DNA of 6,831 bases from Verrucomicrobiales bacterium (GCA_003445095.1 DLVS01000788.1:1-6831), one strand, 5' to 3'; positions 1 through 6,209 are shown, counted from the first letter of the stretch. Notes: generated by a model not told the origin, from the sequence alone. Numbers and translations: made by a program.

Positions 1-131
1 TGCCGAAACTTCTGCTTCGGACCGCCATCCCCCAACGCATCCGCCTCGGTGATACGATAGCTATTGAGGTTCCTGGCCGGCTGTTCTCGCCTGGGTACAA
101 CGGGCCGCTCGCCCCTCGACTCACCGCTCAA
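1..131 (-). CDS. N-terminus of a probable SNF2-type helicase/DNA-methylase of conjugative elements, runs off window
   Basis: Reading the minus strand with AGG at 74-72 in frame gives RNLNSYRIT then EADALGDGGPKQKFR up to the window edge. The pattern 'YRIT.aD.lG.GGpK.KFr' is, from memory, the conserved N-terminal signature of very large (over 1000 aa) proteins on conjugative elements and phages that join an N6-adenine methylase domain to a SNF2/DEAD-type helicase. Only about 43 codons are visible, so no catalytic motif can be checked. The start is uncertain. TTG at 131 overlaps the TnpV-like stop as TTGA, with GGAG three bases upstream. GTG at 176 is an in-frame alternative that would overlap the previous gene by 49 nt. 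Residues before NSYRIT are Arg/Pro/Glu-rich and probably disordered. The role is inferred as DNA modification, protection or processing. Confidence 0.55.
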   Translation of the reverse strand, partial: MSGESRGERPVVPRREQPARNLNSYRITEADALGDGGPKQKFR

Positions 132-379
132 GTCTCCGGCGCCAGCAACAGGTACCTCTGCCGGACTGTCTCCCACGCCTGCCGGTGGGCCTGATCCGCG
201 GTCAGGCCCTGCGCCATCAAGCTGCTCCGCAGCGTGGCCATTTCGTCCTTGGTCTTCTCCTCCGCCTCCAGCAAGCGCTGCTGCAACTGACCCTTGGTTT
301 CCAGGTCGCGCACCAGCTTCGGGAGGAACTCCCGCCAGTGTCGCTCGGCCATCCGGCCGTATTGGGTCAGTGGAGACAT
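128..379 (-). CDS. Small TnpV-like helical protein, 83 aa
   Basis: The opening SPLTQYGRMAERHWREFLPK followed by LETKGQLQQRLLEAEE resembles TnpV, a small protein named from mobile elements of Firmicutes, where 'yGr.r..yl.e..p.ly..Ll.sGkL..hL.eid..a' recurs. TnpV has no established biochemical role, so no reaction is assigned. The protein is nearly all charged helix, with a coiled-coil stretch at about residues 22-55 and a C-terminal helix QAHRQAWETVRQRYLLLAPE. There is no membrane span or signal. The ATG at 379 is chosen because the similarity begins there; the frame is open further upstream, but those residues run back through the XRE gene and look non-coding. The ribosome-binding site is weak. 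Its TGA overlaps the likely TTG start of the next gene, suggesting the two are translated together. The gene is real with good confidence; the family link is moderate. Confidence 0.68.
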   Translation of the reverse strand: MSPLTQYGRMAERHWREFLPKLVRDLETKGQLQQRLLEAEEKTKDEMATLRSSLMAQGLTADQAHRQAWETVRQRYLLLAPET

Positions 380-485
380 GTTCGGGGCGCGGTGAAGCAA
401 ACAGGTCAAGCTGCTGATCAGAATCCTTTCGTCGAACCGCCATAAGCTATTCGGTAGGCCGTCAATTGGAAGATCCCGCCGCAGG

Positions 486-779
486 TTATTCGCTGCGACG
501 ACGGGTTGCTGCCTGGGTGCATACCCCCACCGGAGTGCCATTGGATCGAGCTGGACCCGGTGGAAACAGCCTCCCAACGTCCACCCCGAAGACTTGGGCA
601 AGAAACACGATCTGCTTGTCCGTCGCGACGGAACGGCGGGTCTCGATGTTGGCCAGGACGCTGCGAGTGATCCCACATCCCATGATCTGGAGTCGCGCCA
701 CCAGGTCGTCCTGCGACCAATGACGTTCGTAGCGGAGACGGGACACAGTCTGTCCGATGACGTTGGAATCGTGGTACAT
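486..779 (-). CDS. XRE-family helix-turn-helix regulator
   Basis: A cytoplasmic DNA-binding protein of 97 aa with a Cro/CI-type domain at about residues 7-72. Helix 1 carries IGQTVSRLRYERHWSQ, the family's 'iG..ir.lR...~wSQ' start. WSQDDLVARLQI opens the helix-turn-helix, ITRSVLANIETRRS (37-50) is the recognition helix and the following turn, and VATDKQIVFLAQVFGV then DVGRLFPP close the fold. The 25-residue tail is Arg/Gly-rich and lacks a recognisable sensor domain. The ATG at 779 is chosen over the upstream in-frame start at 824 because GGAGG stands five bases before it, the best ribosome-binding site in the window, and the domain begins immediately after. Lying beside conjugation genes, it probably controls transfer or maintenance genes of the element, perhaps including itself. 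Its targets cannot be read from the sequence. Confidence 0.85.
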   Translation of the reverse strand: MYHDSNVIGQTVSRLRYERHWSQDDLVARLQIMGCGITRSVLANIETRRSVATDKQIVFLAQVFGVDVGRLFPPGPARSNGTPVGVCTQAATRRRSE

Positions 780-823
780 TGGTACCTCCAAAGCCCATGG
801 GTATGATGGAGCGCGGACAGCCA

Positions 824-837
824 ATGGCGGCCGTCAT
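824..837. promoter_or_regulatory. Imperfect palindrome upstream of the XRE regulator, candidate operator
   Basis: ATGGCGGCCGTCAT matches its own reverse complement at 12 of 14 positions and is centred about 50 bp before the regulator's start. A second, perfect 8-bp palindrome, CCCATGGG at 794-801, lies between it and the ribosome-binding site. XRE repressors often bind such dyads in their own promoters. Both are short and GC-rich, so chance is a real alternative, and no clear promoter boxes were found with them. Confidence 0.25.
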
Positions 838-863
838 CAATTAACTGAGAGGGGACCAGAACG

Positions 864-1109
864 CTATCGCTGGAGTGGGTCGTCGAACGGGGAGTGCTCA
901 GGCTCTGGGTCTCGTCTGGGAAGGGTTCCCAAGGGCAGGATCACGACCGAAACAGGAGCAACCGGAGTTCGGCGACGCCGAACCAGAATCCAAATAATCA
1001 CCGCGAAGCCGAGATAGCCGAAACCCATGTACAGGTAAACGCCATGCTCCTGGATCAGGTGATCCAAAAACCCGGTCACGCGGAAAACAATGTCATCGGG
1101 ATGCTCCAT
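864..1109 (-). CDS. Small single-pass membrane protein, 81 aa, function unknown
   Basis: I do not recognise a named family. The frame is open from a GTG at 1199, but the ATG at 1109 is preferred because residues before it have no membrane-protein character; neither start has a good ribosome-binding site. From the ATG, residues 1-22 are amphipathic with acidic residues (MEHPDDIVFRV, LDHLIQEHG). Residues 24-43 form one membrane span (VYLYMGFGYLGFAVIIWILV) and RRRR at 44-47 is a stop-transfer cluster. By the positive-inside rule the N-terminus would face the periplasm and the tail the cytoplasm. Residues 48-60 are Val/Pro-rich and the end is Pro/Asp/Glu-rich (DPEPEHSPFDDP). It lies on the same strand between the transfer genes and the regulator. 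It could be an accessory or exclusion protein of the element, but this is only inference. Confidence 0.6.
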   Translation of the reverse strand: MEHPDDIVFRVTGFLDHLIQEHGVYLYMGFGYLGFAVIIWILVRRRRTPVAPVSVVILPLGTLPRRDPEPEHSPFDDPLQR

Positions 1110-1351
1110 GGAAGATTGGCGGATGGGGGACTCATCCCAAACCAGACCACAGTAATGCCTGACGAGCAAGTAGCAGGCGCTTTGCTGCCACTTCGCCACA
1201 TTTCTGCGGCTTGTTATTCAAGGCCTATAGATTAGTAGCATGAAAACCCGGTCGCACCCGAATCTGGGTGGCGAAAGCTACTCAAGGATGACAGAAATTC
1301 CAGTCTTGGAATCGTGCACCCAGGAAGGGAGACGCGACCGGGCCAAACGGA
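1110..1351. other. Intergenic region with nested inverted repeats
   Basis: I see no convincing gene in this 242-nt gap. It contains a perfect 9-bp inverted repeat, CCCGGTCGC at 1247-1255 and GCGACCGGG at 1334-1342. Inside it are two smaller hairpins. One pairs 1252-1259 with 1266-1274 (eight pairs, one bulged G, loop GAATCT). The other pairs ATTCCA at 1297-1302 with TGGAAT at 1307-1312 (loop GTCT). The first small hairpin and the outer stem share bases 1252-1255, so they exclude each other. Read on the minus strand, the first hairpin is followed by GACCGGGTTTTC, a poor T-run, so it is at best a weak terminator for the 135-aa gene. An AT-richer patch at about 1205-1246 could carry the promoter for the downstream genes, but I could not identify matching -35 and -10 boxes. 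Confidence 0.35.
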
Positions 1352-1759
1352 TCAGACGCCGACCGTTGCAGTATGATTCTGCTGTTGGCCCTGGGTACGA
1401 GCCACTGCGCGCTTGGTCTGCCGCGCCAGTTGGGCAATGACGCCTTCGCGCTGCTCTTCCGGAAGATCCTTCACCAGGGTCTCATAGGCTTGCTTCAGGT
1501 CGGGACTCTTGTTGATGGACTTCAACACACCCTCCCGCATCCGGTGCTGGCGGTCGAGTTCCCGAACCTCGTTCAGAACCAGAGTTCTTTCCAGCCGCTC
1601 GCGCGGCATTCCCTGGATGTAGGCCCAATACTTAGGGTATTCCTTTATGTGGGCGTCAATTTTGGCATCCACCTCCGGGTTTTGCCGGTAGGTAGGCTGA
1701 TCAGTGGGGGCAGCAGCGCCGCCGGCGCCGGTTGGCGCGGGGGATTTTGGTTTGTTCAT
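1352..1759 (-). CDS. Hypothetical charged helical protein, 135 aa
   Basis: I do not recognise this family. The frame is open from 1834, but the ATG at 1759 is preferred. The extra 25 upstream residues look like translated spacer, and AAGAAAG lies about six bases before this ATG as a weak ribosome-binding site. Residues 1-22 are Pro/Ala/Gly-rich and probably disordered. Residues 25-120 are highly charged and should be nearly all helix: YRQNPEVDAKIDAHIKEYP, then YWAYIQGMPRERLERTLVLNEV, then a run of Arg/Lys/Glu-rich helices with a DLPEEQREGV turn (98-107). There is no signal peptide, membrane span or catalytic motif, so a soluble cytoplasmic protein is expected. It follows the lipoprotein by 97 nt on the same strand, so it may be the last gene of the transfer unit. 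Its even helical pattern and lack of bias unlike its neighbours support real coding. Confidence 0.7.
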   Translation of the reverse strand: MNKPKSPAPTGAGGAAAPTDQPTYRQNPEVDAKIDAHIKEYPKYWAYIQGMPRERLERTLVLNEVRELDRQHRMREGVLKSINKSPDLKQAYETLVKDLPEEQREGVIAQLARQTKRAVARTQGQQQNHTATVGV

Positions 1760-1782
1760 AACGCTTTCTTGGCTTGTTGTTT

Positions 1783-1798
1783 CACGGCATCTGCCGTG
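1783..1798 (-). other. Small hairpin upstream of the 135-aa gene
   Basis: CACGGC and GCCGTG form a perfect 6-bp stem around a 4-base loop, located 24-39 nt before the ATG at 1759, in the 97-nt gap after the lipoprotein stop. There is no T-run after it, so it is not a standard intrinsic terminator. It could protect or separate messages within the operon, or be chance in GC-rich DNA. Confidence 0.3.
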
Positions 1799-1856
1799 TT
1801 CGCCGGATGAGCGGGGCAACCAAATGCCGTCCACGGATCATCCTGGCAAAGTGTCG

Positions 1857-2465
1857 TCAGGGCTTCGCTGGATCGGGATCATCAATGAGAATCGTAGGCG
1901 CATCGTTCGTCGCTGTGGGTACGGGCGAGACGAGGCGCCCCAGCTCCTGTTCCATCCGGGTGACCCGCAGTTCGGTCTGCCCGAAGCGGGCGCTTATGAC
2001 CGTGTGGTTCTTGGCGACCGCGGTCATATCGCCGATGACCTTCTGAAGTTGGTCGTAAGACTGCGCCAGTTGAGTAGCTTCCCACATCACCCGCTCGGTC
2101 GCCGCCTTCTGCCGATTCAACTCGGCCACAATCAAATCGTCAGTCGGTGCCGGCGAATGCGCTGGGTCCAATGAGGGATTCATTCCGTCACTCGGGGCCG
2201 GATAGCTTGGACCTGGATGGAGATTCCACCGCGATTCCGCTTCGACCCGATAGACGGGATGTTGCTCGTGCATCACTCCCGGTTGATTCGGGTCCACGTA
2301 GCGGCCGAGATGGTAGGCGCGGACAACCTCGAAATGGCGGACCGAATCAACTGGCGACACCACCACCGAAGGCAACGGCTCCACCGCGACCGGAGGAGTT
2401 GACCGCGAGGCGCATGAGATCACCAGCAACGGGACGGGAACGATCAGCACGATCAGCATTTTCAT
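1857..2465 (-). CDS. Coiled-coil lipoprotein of the transfer operon (VirB7/TrbH position unclear)
   Basis: A predicted secreted lipoprotein of 202 aa. Residues 1-17 are a short signal peptide (MKMLIVLIVPVPLL), and VISC at 15-18 fits the signal peptidase II lipobox, with Cys18 the acylation site followed by Ala-Ser, which favours outer-membrane sorting. Residues 45-82 form a distinctive segment rich in His, Tyr and Arg: GRYVDP (54-59), MHE (65-67), HPVYRVE (69-75), RWNL (79-82). A Pro-rich linker (84-107) leads to a likely coiled coil at about 109-178. The start overlaps the TrbI-like stop (ATGA), so it belongs to the transfer operon. It could supply the lipoprotein that partners VirB9 in other systems, replace TrbH, or act in entry exclusion as TrbK does. 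Nothing in the sequence decides between these. At 202 aa it is much longer than a typical VirB7. Confidence 0.78.
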   Translation of the reverse strand: MKMLIVLIVPVPLLVISCASRSTPPVAVEPLPSVVVSPVDSVRHFEVVRAYHLGRYVDPNQPGVMHEQHPVYRVEAESRWNLHPGPSYPAPSDGMNPSLDPAHSPAPTDDLIVAELNRQKAATERVMWEATQLAQSYDQLQKVIGDMTAVAKNHTVISARFGQTELRVTRMEQELGRLVSPVPTATNDAPTILIDDPDPAKP

Positions 2466-3571
2466 GGTTTTTGGGATGTCTTGGAGTTGAGGCCGGGCAA
2501 GATAGGTGCGGCTGCCAAATCAGATGGATGACTGCCAGGCTCCGCGGGGAACGGGTTCACTGACGATGCCTGGTCGGATGGGGTCTCGGAGCCGCCAATT
2601 TCCGCAGCCGAGCGGTCAATGGTTTGGAGGACGTAGAGATAGAACTGCTTGCCGCTGGGAACCCGGACGTAGAAGCCGTCGCGCTCAATCGCGTCCAGAA
2701 TCCTCTTCGCGTAGATCTCCAGCACGTCCTGGGCACCTTTGAGCGGCGCATTGTTGAGGGACCGGCTGTCAAGATTGCCGAAGATGGTCGGCTGCTGCTC
2801 CGTCAGGGCGCTGGCTGCACCGCTGAGGAGGGTGGCGGCGAACAGTTTGACCTCCGCGAGGTCGTCAGACTTGATGATCCGGCCGCGAAGTCCGGCACTT
2901 CCATCGGTTATCCCCCAGCCCTCCTGGTCGCCGGAGAACTCGCGATCTAGGACGATGCCCTTGAGGTGCAGTTCCTCGCCAGTTTGCCACACCAGCGTCC
3001 AGGAACTGCCGCTGGCGATGCGCTCCCGATGCCGGTCGGTTTGGGCAGTACCGTGAAGTTCAGTCCCAGCGGGAATGACCAGTTTCCCTGCGTGGTAAAC
3101 GTCCTCGGTGATCAAGCCGACTATCGGCGTCTGAATCGAGGCCGAGTCCACCGTAATGACGGTCTCGCACGCAATCAGCCGACCGAAGGGAGCATAGACG
3201 CTGGGGACCGCGTTGGGTTCCGGCAGCCCTGCCGCGGTATCGGCAAACAGACTGATTGGGGCCGTCGGCGGCGGGCCATCGGGTTTCACCGGTGTTCCGA
3301 CCGTGGTCGCAATCGCGTTTGTTCGGGGCGGCACCGCCACCGGTTCGGGTTTGGGTAAAGGAGTCCGGAAAACCTCCATGGGCCGCTCGACGGTTTGCAC
3401 CACCTGATCCGTACGGTTGGTCCGAAGTGGAAGCAGCATGTCGGGTTCGTTGCCGCCCGACCTTCCTCGCATCACGCCGAACACGAGCAGGCCACCGCCA
3501 AAGATCAGTCCGAACAGGAGCAGTCGGCCGGATCTGGACTTCCAGAACTGTAGAAAGGTATTGGGAGTCAC
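2462..3571 (-). CDS. trbI: TrbI/VirB10-like channel protein spanning the envelope
   Basis: VirB10/TrbI is anchored in the inner membrane and reaches the outer membrane, where its beta-barrel domain forms the channel cap; VirB10 also senses ATP use. The 369-residue protein has a cytoplasmic N-terminus of about 15 residues, one span at about 16-33 (Gly-rich), a Pro-rich periplasmic linker (about 63-125), and the conserved C-terminal domain at about 130-320. The diagnostic stretch is KLVIPAGTELHGTAQ (163-177), the family's 'l.ipaGt.l.G' motif. It is followed by RIASGSSWTLVW and, after 'DREFSGDQEGWG', a GLRGRI segment; the FYVRVPSGKQFYLYV strand closes the domain (300-314). About 50 residues beyond it are low complexity. 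Translation starts at a GTG overlapping the upstream stop (GTGA), and its own stop overlaps the lipoprotein start (ATGA). This is the most secure family assignment in the window. Confidence 0.88.
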   Translation of the reverse strand: MTPNTFLQFWKSRSGRLLLFGLIFGGGLLVFGVMRGRSGGNEPDMLLPLRTNRTDQVVQTVERPMEVFRTPLPKPEPVAVPPRTNAIATTVGTPVKPDGPPPTAPISLFADTAAGLPEPNAVPSVYAPFGRLIACETVITVDSASIQTPIVGLITEDVYHAGKLVIPAGTELHGTAQTDRHRERIASGSSWTLVWQTGEELHLKGIVLDREFSGDQEGWGITDGSAGLRGRIIKSDDLAEVKLFAATLLSGAASALTEQQPTIFGNLDSRSLNNAPLKGAQDVLEIYAKRILDAIERDGFYVRVPSGKQFYLYVLQTIDRSAAEIGGSETPSDQASSVNPFPAEPGSHPSDLAAAPILPGLNSKTSQKP

Positions 3572-4467
3572 GGTTGATTGGCTCCGGAGTCACCCGGCAG
3601 CGGTTGAGGGTTTTCCTGCGAAAGCGGCGGCTCCGGTGGCACCCGAGTCACCAGCACGGCAAAATCATTCTTGAGCGAGAGTTCATTCCGGGCTCCATCG
3701 GGAGCCCCGGTGACTGCAAAATAGACCGTTGTCTCTCCCCTGGGCGGCAGTACCCCGGGCGCGTCGCTGATGGACTGGTGATACAGCCGGTCGCCCGCCC
3801 GGACGGCGAAGGAATCAGGTCGGTACCGGATCTCGTTGTCCGACTTGTTTCGCAGCCGAACGTGGAAAACGAGCGTGTCCTCCGGGTTGAAGCGAAAGAT
3901 CTCCTGAATCTGGATCTCGTAGTCGTTGAAGTCCGTCACCGCGGGCGTGGCGGCAAAAGTTCTCGCCTCCACCTGCGCGACCGCTTCCGGGTGTTGCTGC
4001 CGCAACAGCGGATACGCTTTGGCTTTATCGAGCAGCGCCAACAGGCGCGTCGGCGAGACGGTGGGAGCAGGCTGGACCGTGGCCGACGTGACGCGCTCCT
4101 CCAGGTTGAGCGCCAGCACCGGGGCATTGCTTTCGACCAACTCGAAGACGTAGGTCCGCCGGTTCCACCGAATGTTCAGGTTCGAGGTGGTCCCGCGAGA
4201 CGCTGCGCGAATCGAGAGAAACGCCGAACCCTTGGTGTGGGCGAGCTGGAAGGCCCCTGGAAGCTTCGGATCGGCCGATACGCCTGCTCCATCAATGGCG
4301 GCGATGGGGCCGGGAAAACTGATCGTCGTCACTCGATTGGTCGCCACAGGAACGACCACCACCACGCGGTCGTCGAGAATGGCCCGCTGAATGGACTCGG
4401 GCGGGGCGGCGGCAACGACGCTGGCCGCCAGCAAGGCAAGGAACATGAGGTTACTTGAAGCTTTCAT
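3568..4467 (-). CDS. trbG: TrbG/VirB9-like secreted outer-channel protein, unusual C-terminal domain
   Basis: VirB9/TrbG is a secreted periplasmic protein that forms the outer part of the channel together with VirB10 and a VirB7-type lipoprotein. I chose the ATG at 4467 (299 aa) over the GTG at 4479 because it gives a standard signal peptide: MK, a hydrophobic run to about residue 20, and a cleavage region around AAA-PP. Residues 32-112 read as a beta-rich domain with the pattern 'vvvPVATNRVTTISFPGPI', matching the N-terminal VirB9 domain. Next come a linker and a helical stretch (about 136-168). The C-terminal part (about 178-275) looks like an Ig-like sandwich: LVFHVRLRNKSDNEI, then a stretch ending in AVRAGDRLYHQSISDAPG. 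I do not see the usual VirB9 C-terminal pattern there. The Pro-rich tail is probably unstructured. GTGA couples it to the TrbI-like gene. The name rests on order plus the N-terminal domain. Confidence 0.72.
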   Translation of the reverse strand: MKASSNLMFLALLAASVVAAAPPESIQRAILDDRVVVVVPVATNRVTTISFPGPIAAIDGAGVSADPKLPGAFQLAHTKGSAFLSIRAASRGTTSNLNIRWNRRTYVFELVESNAPVLALNLEERVTSATVQPAPTVSPTRLLALLDKAKAYPLLRQQHPEAVAQVEARTFAATPAVTDFNDYEIQIQEIFRFNPEDTLVFHVRLRNKSDNEIRYRPDSFAVRAGDRLYHQSISDAPGVLPPRGETTVYFAVTGAPDGARNELSLKNDFAVLVTRVPPEPPLSQENPQPLPGDSGANQP

Positions 4468-5122
4468 ACTTGAATTCACCGACGGCCATCGGGAAGCGCC
4501 CGTTGGCAGCCAGATTGGGGTTTCGGATCAGGCGGAGGCTCAGCTTGAAGTTGAACACCTCCGCGAATGCCTTCTCTTGAAATACGCCGTTGCGGATGAC
4601 CTGTCCGCTGACGTTGGCCAGCACCTCGTTTTCCCGGGTGGTCAGGATGTCGATCTTGGCGATCTCCGGTTTCTGATGGAGCTGCTTGGCGCGAAACTCC
4701 GCGGTCTCCCGAACGCGAAGATCCTGGGCCTTTTGGTGCGCGGGTTTTAGGAAGGTCTGGGCGAGGAGTTGAGGGTGATCGAAGTCGCGCGGATTTCGGT
4801 TCAAGAAGGCGAGGGTCGCCAGCTCGGCCTGCTGAGCATGGAGTTCCTTGGCCTCCTGAAACTCCAGTAGCGGACTGATGTAGTAGGTTTGAGCGGGATC
4901 AATGATCACCACCCGTTCCCGGTGCTTGAACTGCTGCACCAAATGGTAGCGGTCGAAGGCCGCCAATCCGCTCACCGCCACGGCAACGAAAAACCAGAAC
5001 CACGGCAGCCGGTCACGCTGGGCGAAGAGTTGGGTGGGGTCGAAACGCCGCTTTGCCGGACCGAACTTGCTAGAATCGGCGGTGGGACGGGTCTCACGTA
5101 GAGTCGGTTCAGTCGAGTTCAT
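4451..5122 (-). CDS. trbF: TrbF/VirB8-like inner-membrane transfer protein
   Basis: VirB8/TrbF is a bitopic inner-membrane assembly factor whose periplasmic NTF2-like domain nucleates the secretion machine. The protein has 223 residues, the usual size. It shows a cytoplasmic N-terminus of about 38 residues rich in charge, one membrane span at about residues 40-57 (WFWFFVAVAVSG), and a periplasmic domain from about 75 to the end. That domain contains a long charged helix (about 83-105). Near the end comes the RNPNLAANGRFP segment (200-211), resembling the 'NP.G' turn near the end of TrbF/VirB8 domains. The start is the ATG at 5122, six bases after the TrbL-like stop and without a recognisable Shine-Dalgarno sequence, suggesting translational coupling. 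The TAA overlaps the next gene's ATG by 17 nt. Domain architecture and order agree well. Confidence 0.82.
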   Translation of the reverse strand: MNSTEPTLRETRPTADSSKFGPAKRRFDPTQLFAQRDRLPWFWFFVAVAVSGLAAFDRYHLVQQFKHRERVVIIDPAQTYYISPLLEFQEAKELHAQQAELATLAFLNRNPRDFDHPQLLAQTFLKPAHQKAQDLRVRETAEFRAKQLHQKPEIAKIDILTTRENEVLANVSGQVIRNGVFQEKAFAEVFNFKLSLRLIRNPNLAANGRFPMAVGEFKYESFK

Positions 5123-5128
5123 GGTGGT

Positions 5129-6196
5129 CTAGTAGTACTGCCGCCGATCCTTCGCGATGAGTTCACGGACAGCCTTGTCGCCCGTGATGTCGTCGCCTGG
5201 GCGACCCCGGGCACTGCGTGGGGGAAGTCCACTGCCGGCGATGATGATGGCTCCTGCGCTGCCGTGTCCGGCAGCGGTGGACAACGTGCTCAGGACCGCC
5301 GCCATACCGGCCGCACCAGCCGTCACGAGGGGAATCCCGGTTGCGGCGGCCACCGCTCCAGCTCCGGCGGTTGTCGCGGCCGTCTGCAACGCACCGCTGA
5401 AGGCCCCGGCCACCAACTGGCTTCCCGCCAGCGCACCGGAGGTGAAGACCTTCTGAATCACCAACGGTGCGGAAACCGTGCTGAACACAATCCAGAACGC
5501 CACCAAGGCCAGACCGATAGTGTTTTGCAGCCCGTAGAAGGTGCCTGTTGAATCGAAGAATTTCAGCGATGGATCGGTCATGAAGTCGAGTATCCCCTGG
5601 GTAACGACAGCGGCGACGGCCCATCCCAGCGGCCATAACAAGACGCCAATGAGGTTGAGCAGGTAGCGTGAACCGACTGACCTGAGTGGGTGAATCGCCA
5701 TCAAGCCGATGAGGAGCGGCGAGAGCGCGTAGCCCAGGTAGAGAATCACCTTTTGAAACACGTAGGCCCAGAAAAGGAGGAACGAGGCGAAGCCGCCGAC
5801 CATCCACAGCGCTCCTGTGACGAGCTTCTCAATAGCGAAGCCATCCAAGTCACTCAGGATGTCCCACCACGAACGCTCTGCTCCGGTGTCCCGCTTTACG
5901 ATGAGCAGGGCTTTGTATTGTACGTCCACCGCGGCCGGATCAACTCCAAGGCCGGAGAGGATAGATTCTTGCAGCAGTTCCTGAATTCGATTTCCCCATT
6001 CCGGCAAGAGGACCAGCAACGCGGTCAAAATGAGCAGCCGTACGAGATGGAGCATCATCGTCTTCGGCGAGAAGCCGTGCATGACGAAGGTGATCGTCCC
6101 CACGATGAACAGCATGAACGCCACCACACGGAGGAGCGCGTGCAGCTCGGCGCACTTCTGGAGGAACGTCGGAAAGATCTGCTCGAAGGTGGCCAT
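5129..6196 (-). CDS. trbL: TrbL/VirB6-like polytopic inner-membrane channel protein
   Basis: VirB6/TrbL is the polytopic inner-membrane protein of the type IV secretion channel and contacts the DNA substrate on its way out. This 355-residue protein has about six hydrophobic spans, near residues 19-40, 49-65, 125-147, 149-169, 178-204 and 227-249. A soluble loop of about 60 residues lies between spans 2 and 3 (66-124). Residues 253-322 are strongly Ala/Gly-rich, as is common at the C-terminus of TrbL, followed by a charged tail ending RRQYY. The start is the ATG at 6196, with AGGA only two bases upstream, so the ribosome-binding site is poorly spaced. It lies between the TrbJ-like gene (13 nt) and the TrbF-like gene (6 nt), matching the J-L-F order of trb operons. 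Topology plus position make the family assignment fairly secure. Confidence 0.85.
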   Translation of the reverse strand: MATFEQIFPTFLQKCAELHALLRVVAFMLFIVGTITFVMHGFSPKTMMLHLVRLLILTALLVLLPEWGNRIQELLQESILSGLGVDPAAVDVQYKALLIVKRDTGAERSWWDILSDLDGFAIEKLVTGALWMVGGFASFLLFWAYVFQKVILYLGYALSPLLIGLMAIHPLRSVGSRYLLNLIGVLLWPLGWAVAAVVTQGILDFMTDPSLKFFDSTGTFYGLQNTIGLALVAFWIVFSTVSAPLVIQKVFTSGALAGSQLVAGAFSGALQTAATTAGAGAVAAATGIPLVTAGAAGMAAVLSTLSTAAGHGSAGAIIIAGSGLPPRSARGRPGDDITGDKAVRELIAKDRRQYY

Positions 6197-6209
6197 AGTC
6201 CTATTGGTG

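Noticed and set aside
380..676. The long N-terminal extension of the TnpV-like frame
   Set aside because: It runs back through the XRE coding region in another frame, and family similarity begins only at the ATG at 379.
1247..1274. A standard intrinsic terminator for the 135-aa gene
   Set aside because: The hairpin is followed by only four T residues after GGG on the minus strand, too weak to call as a terminator.
1247..1342. An integron attC site
   Set aside because: The gap has paired repeats, but I could not find the attC core boxes (GTTRRRY and RYYYAAC) in the right arrangement.
1240..1440. A 66-codon plus-strand frame starting in the intergenic gap
   Set aside because: It has no ribosome-binding site, runs into the 3' end of the minus-strand 135-aa gene, and its composition looks random; the inverted repeats explain the gap better.
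3256..4458. A 400-codon open frame on the plus strand, antisense to the TrbG- and TrbI-like genes
   Set aside because: It is an antisense shadow in GC-rich DNA. The translation is Arg/Gly/His-rich with no domain pattern, while the minus strand gives recognisable signal peptides and VirB-type motifs.
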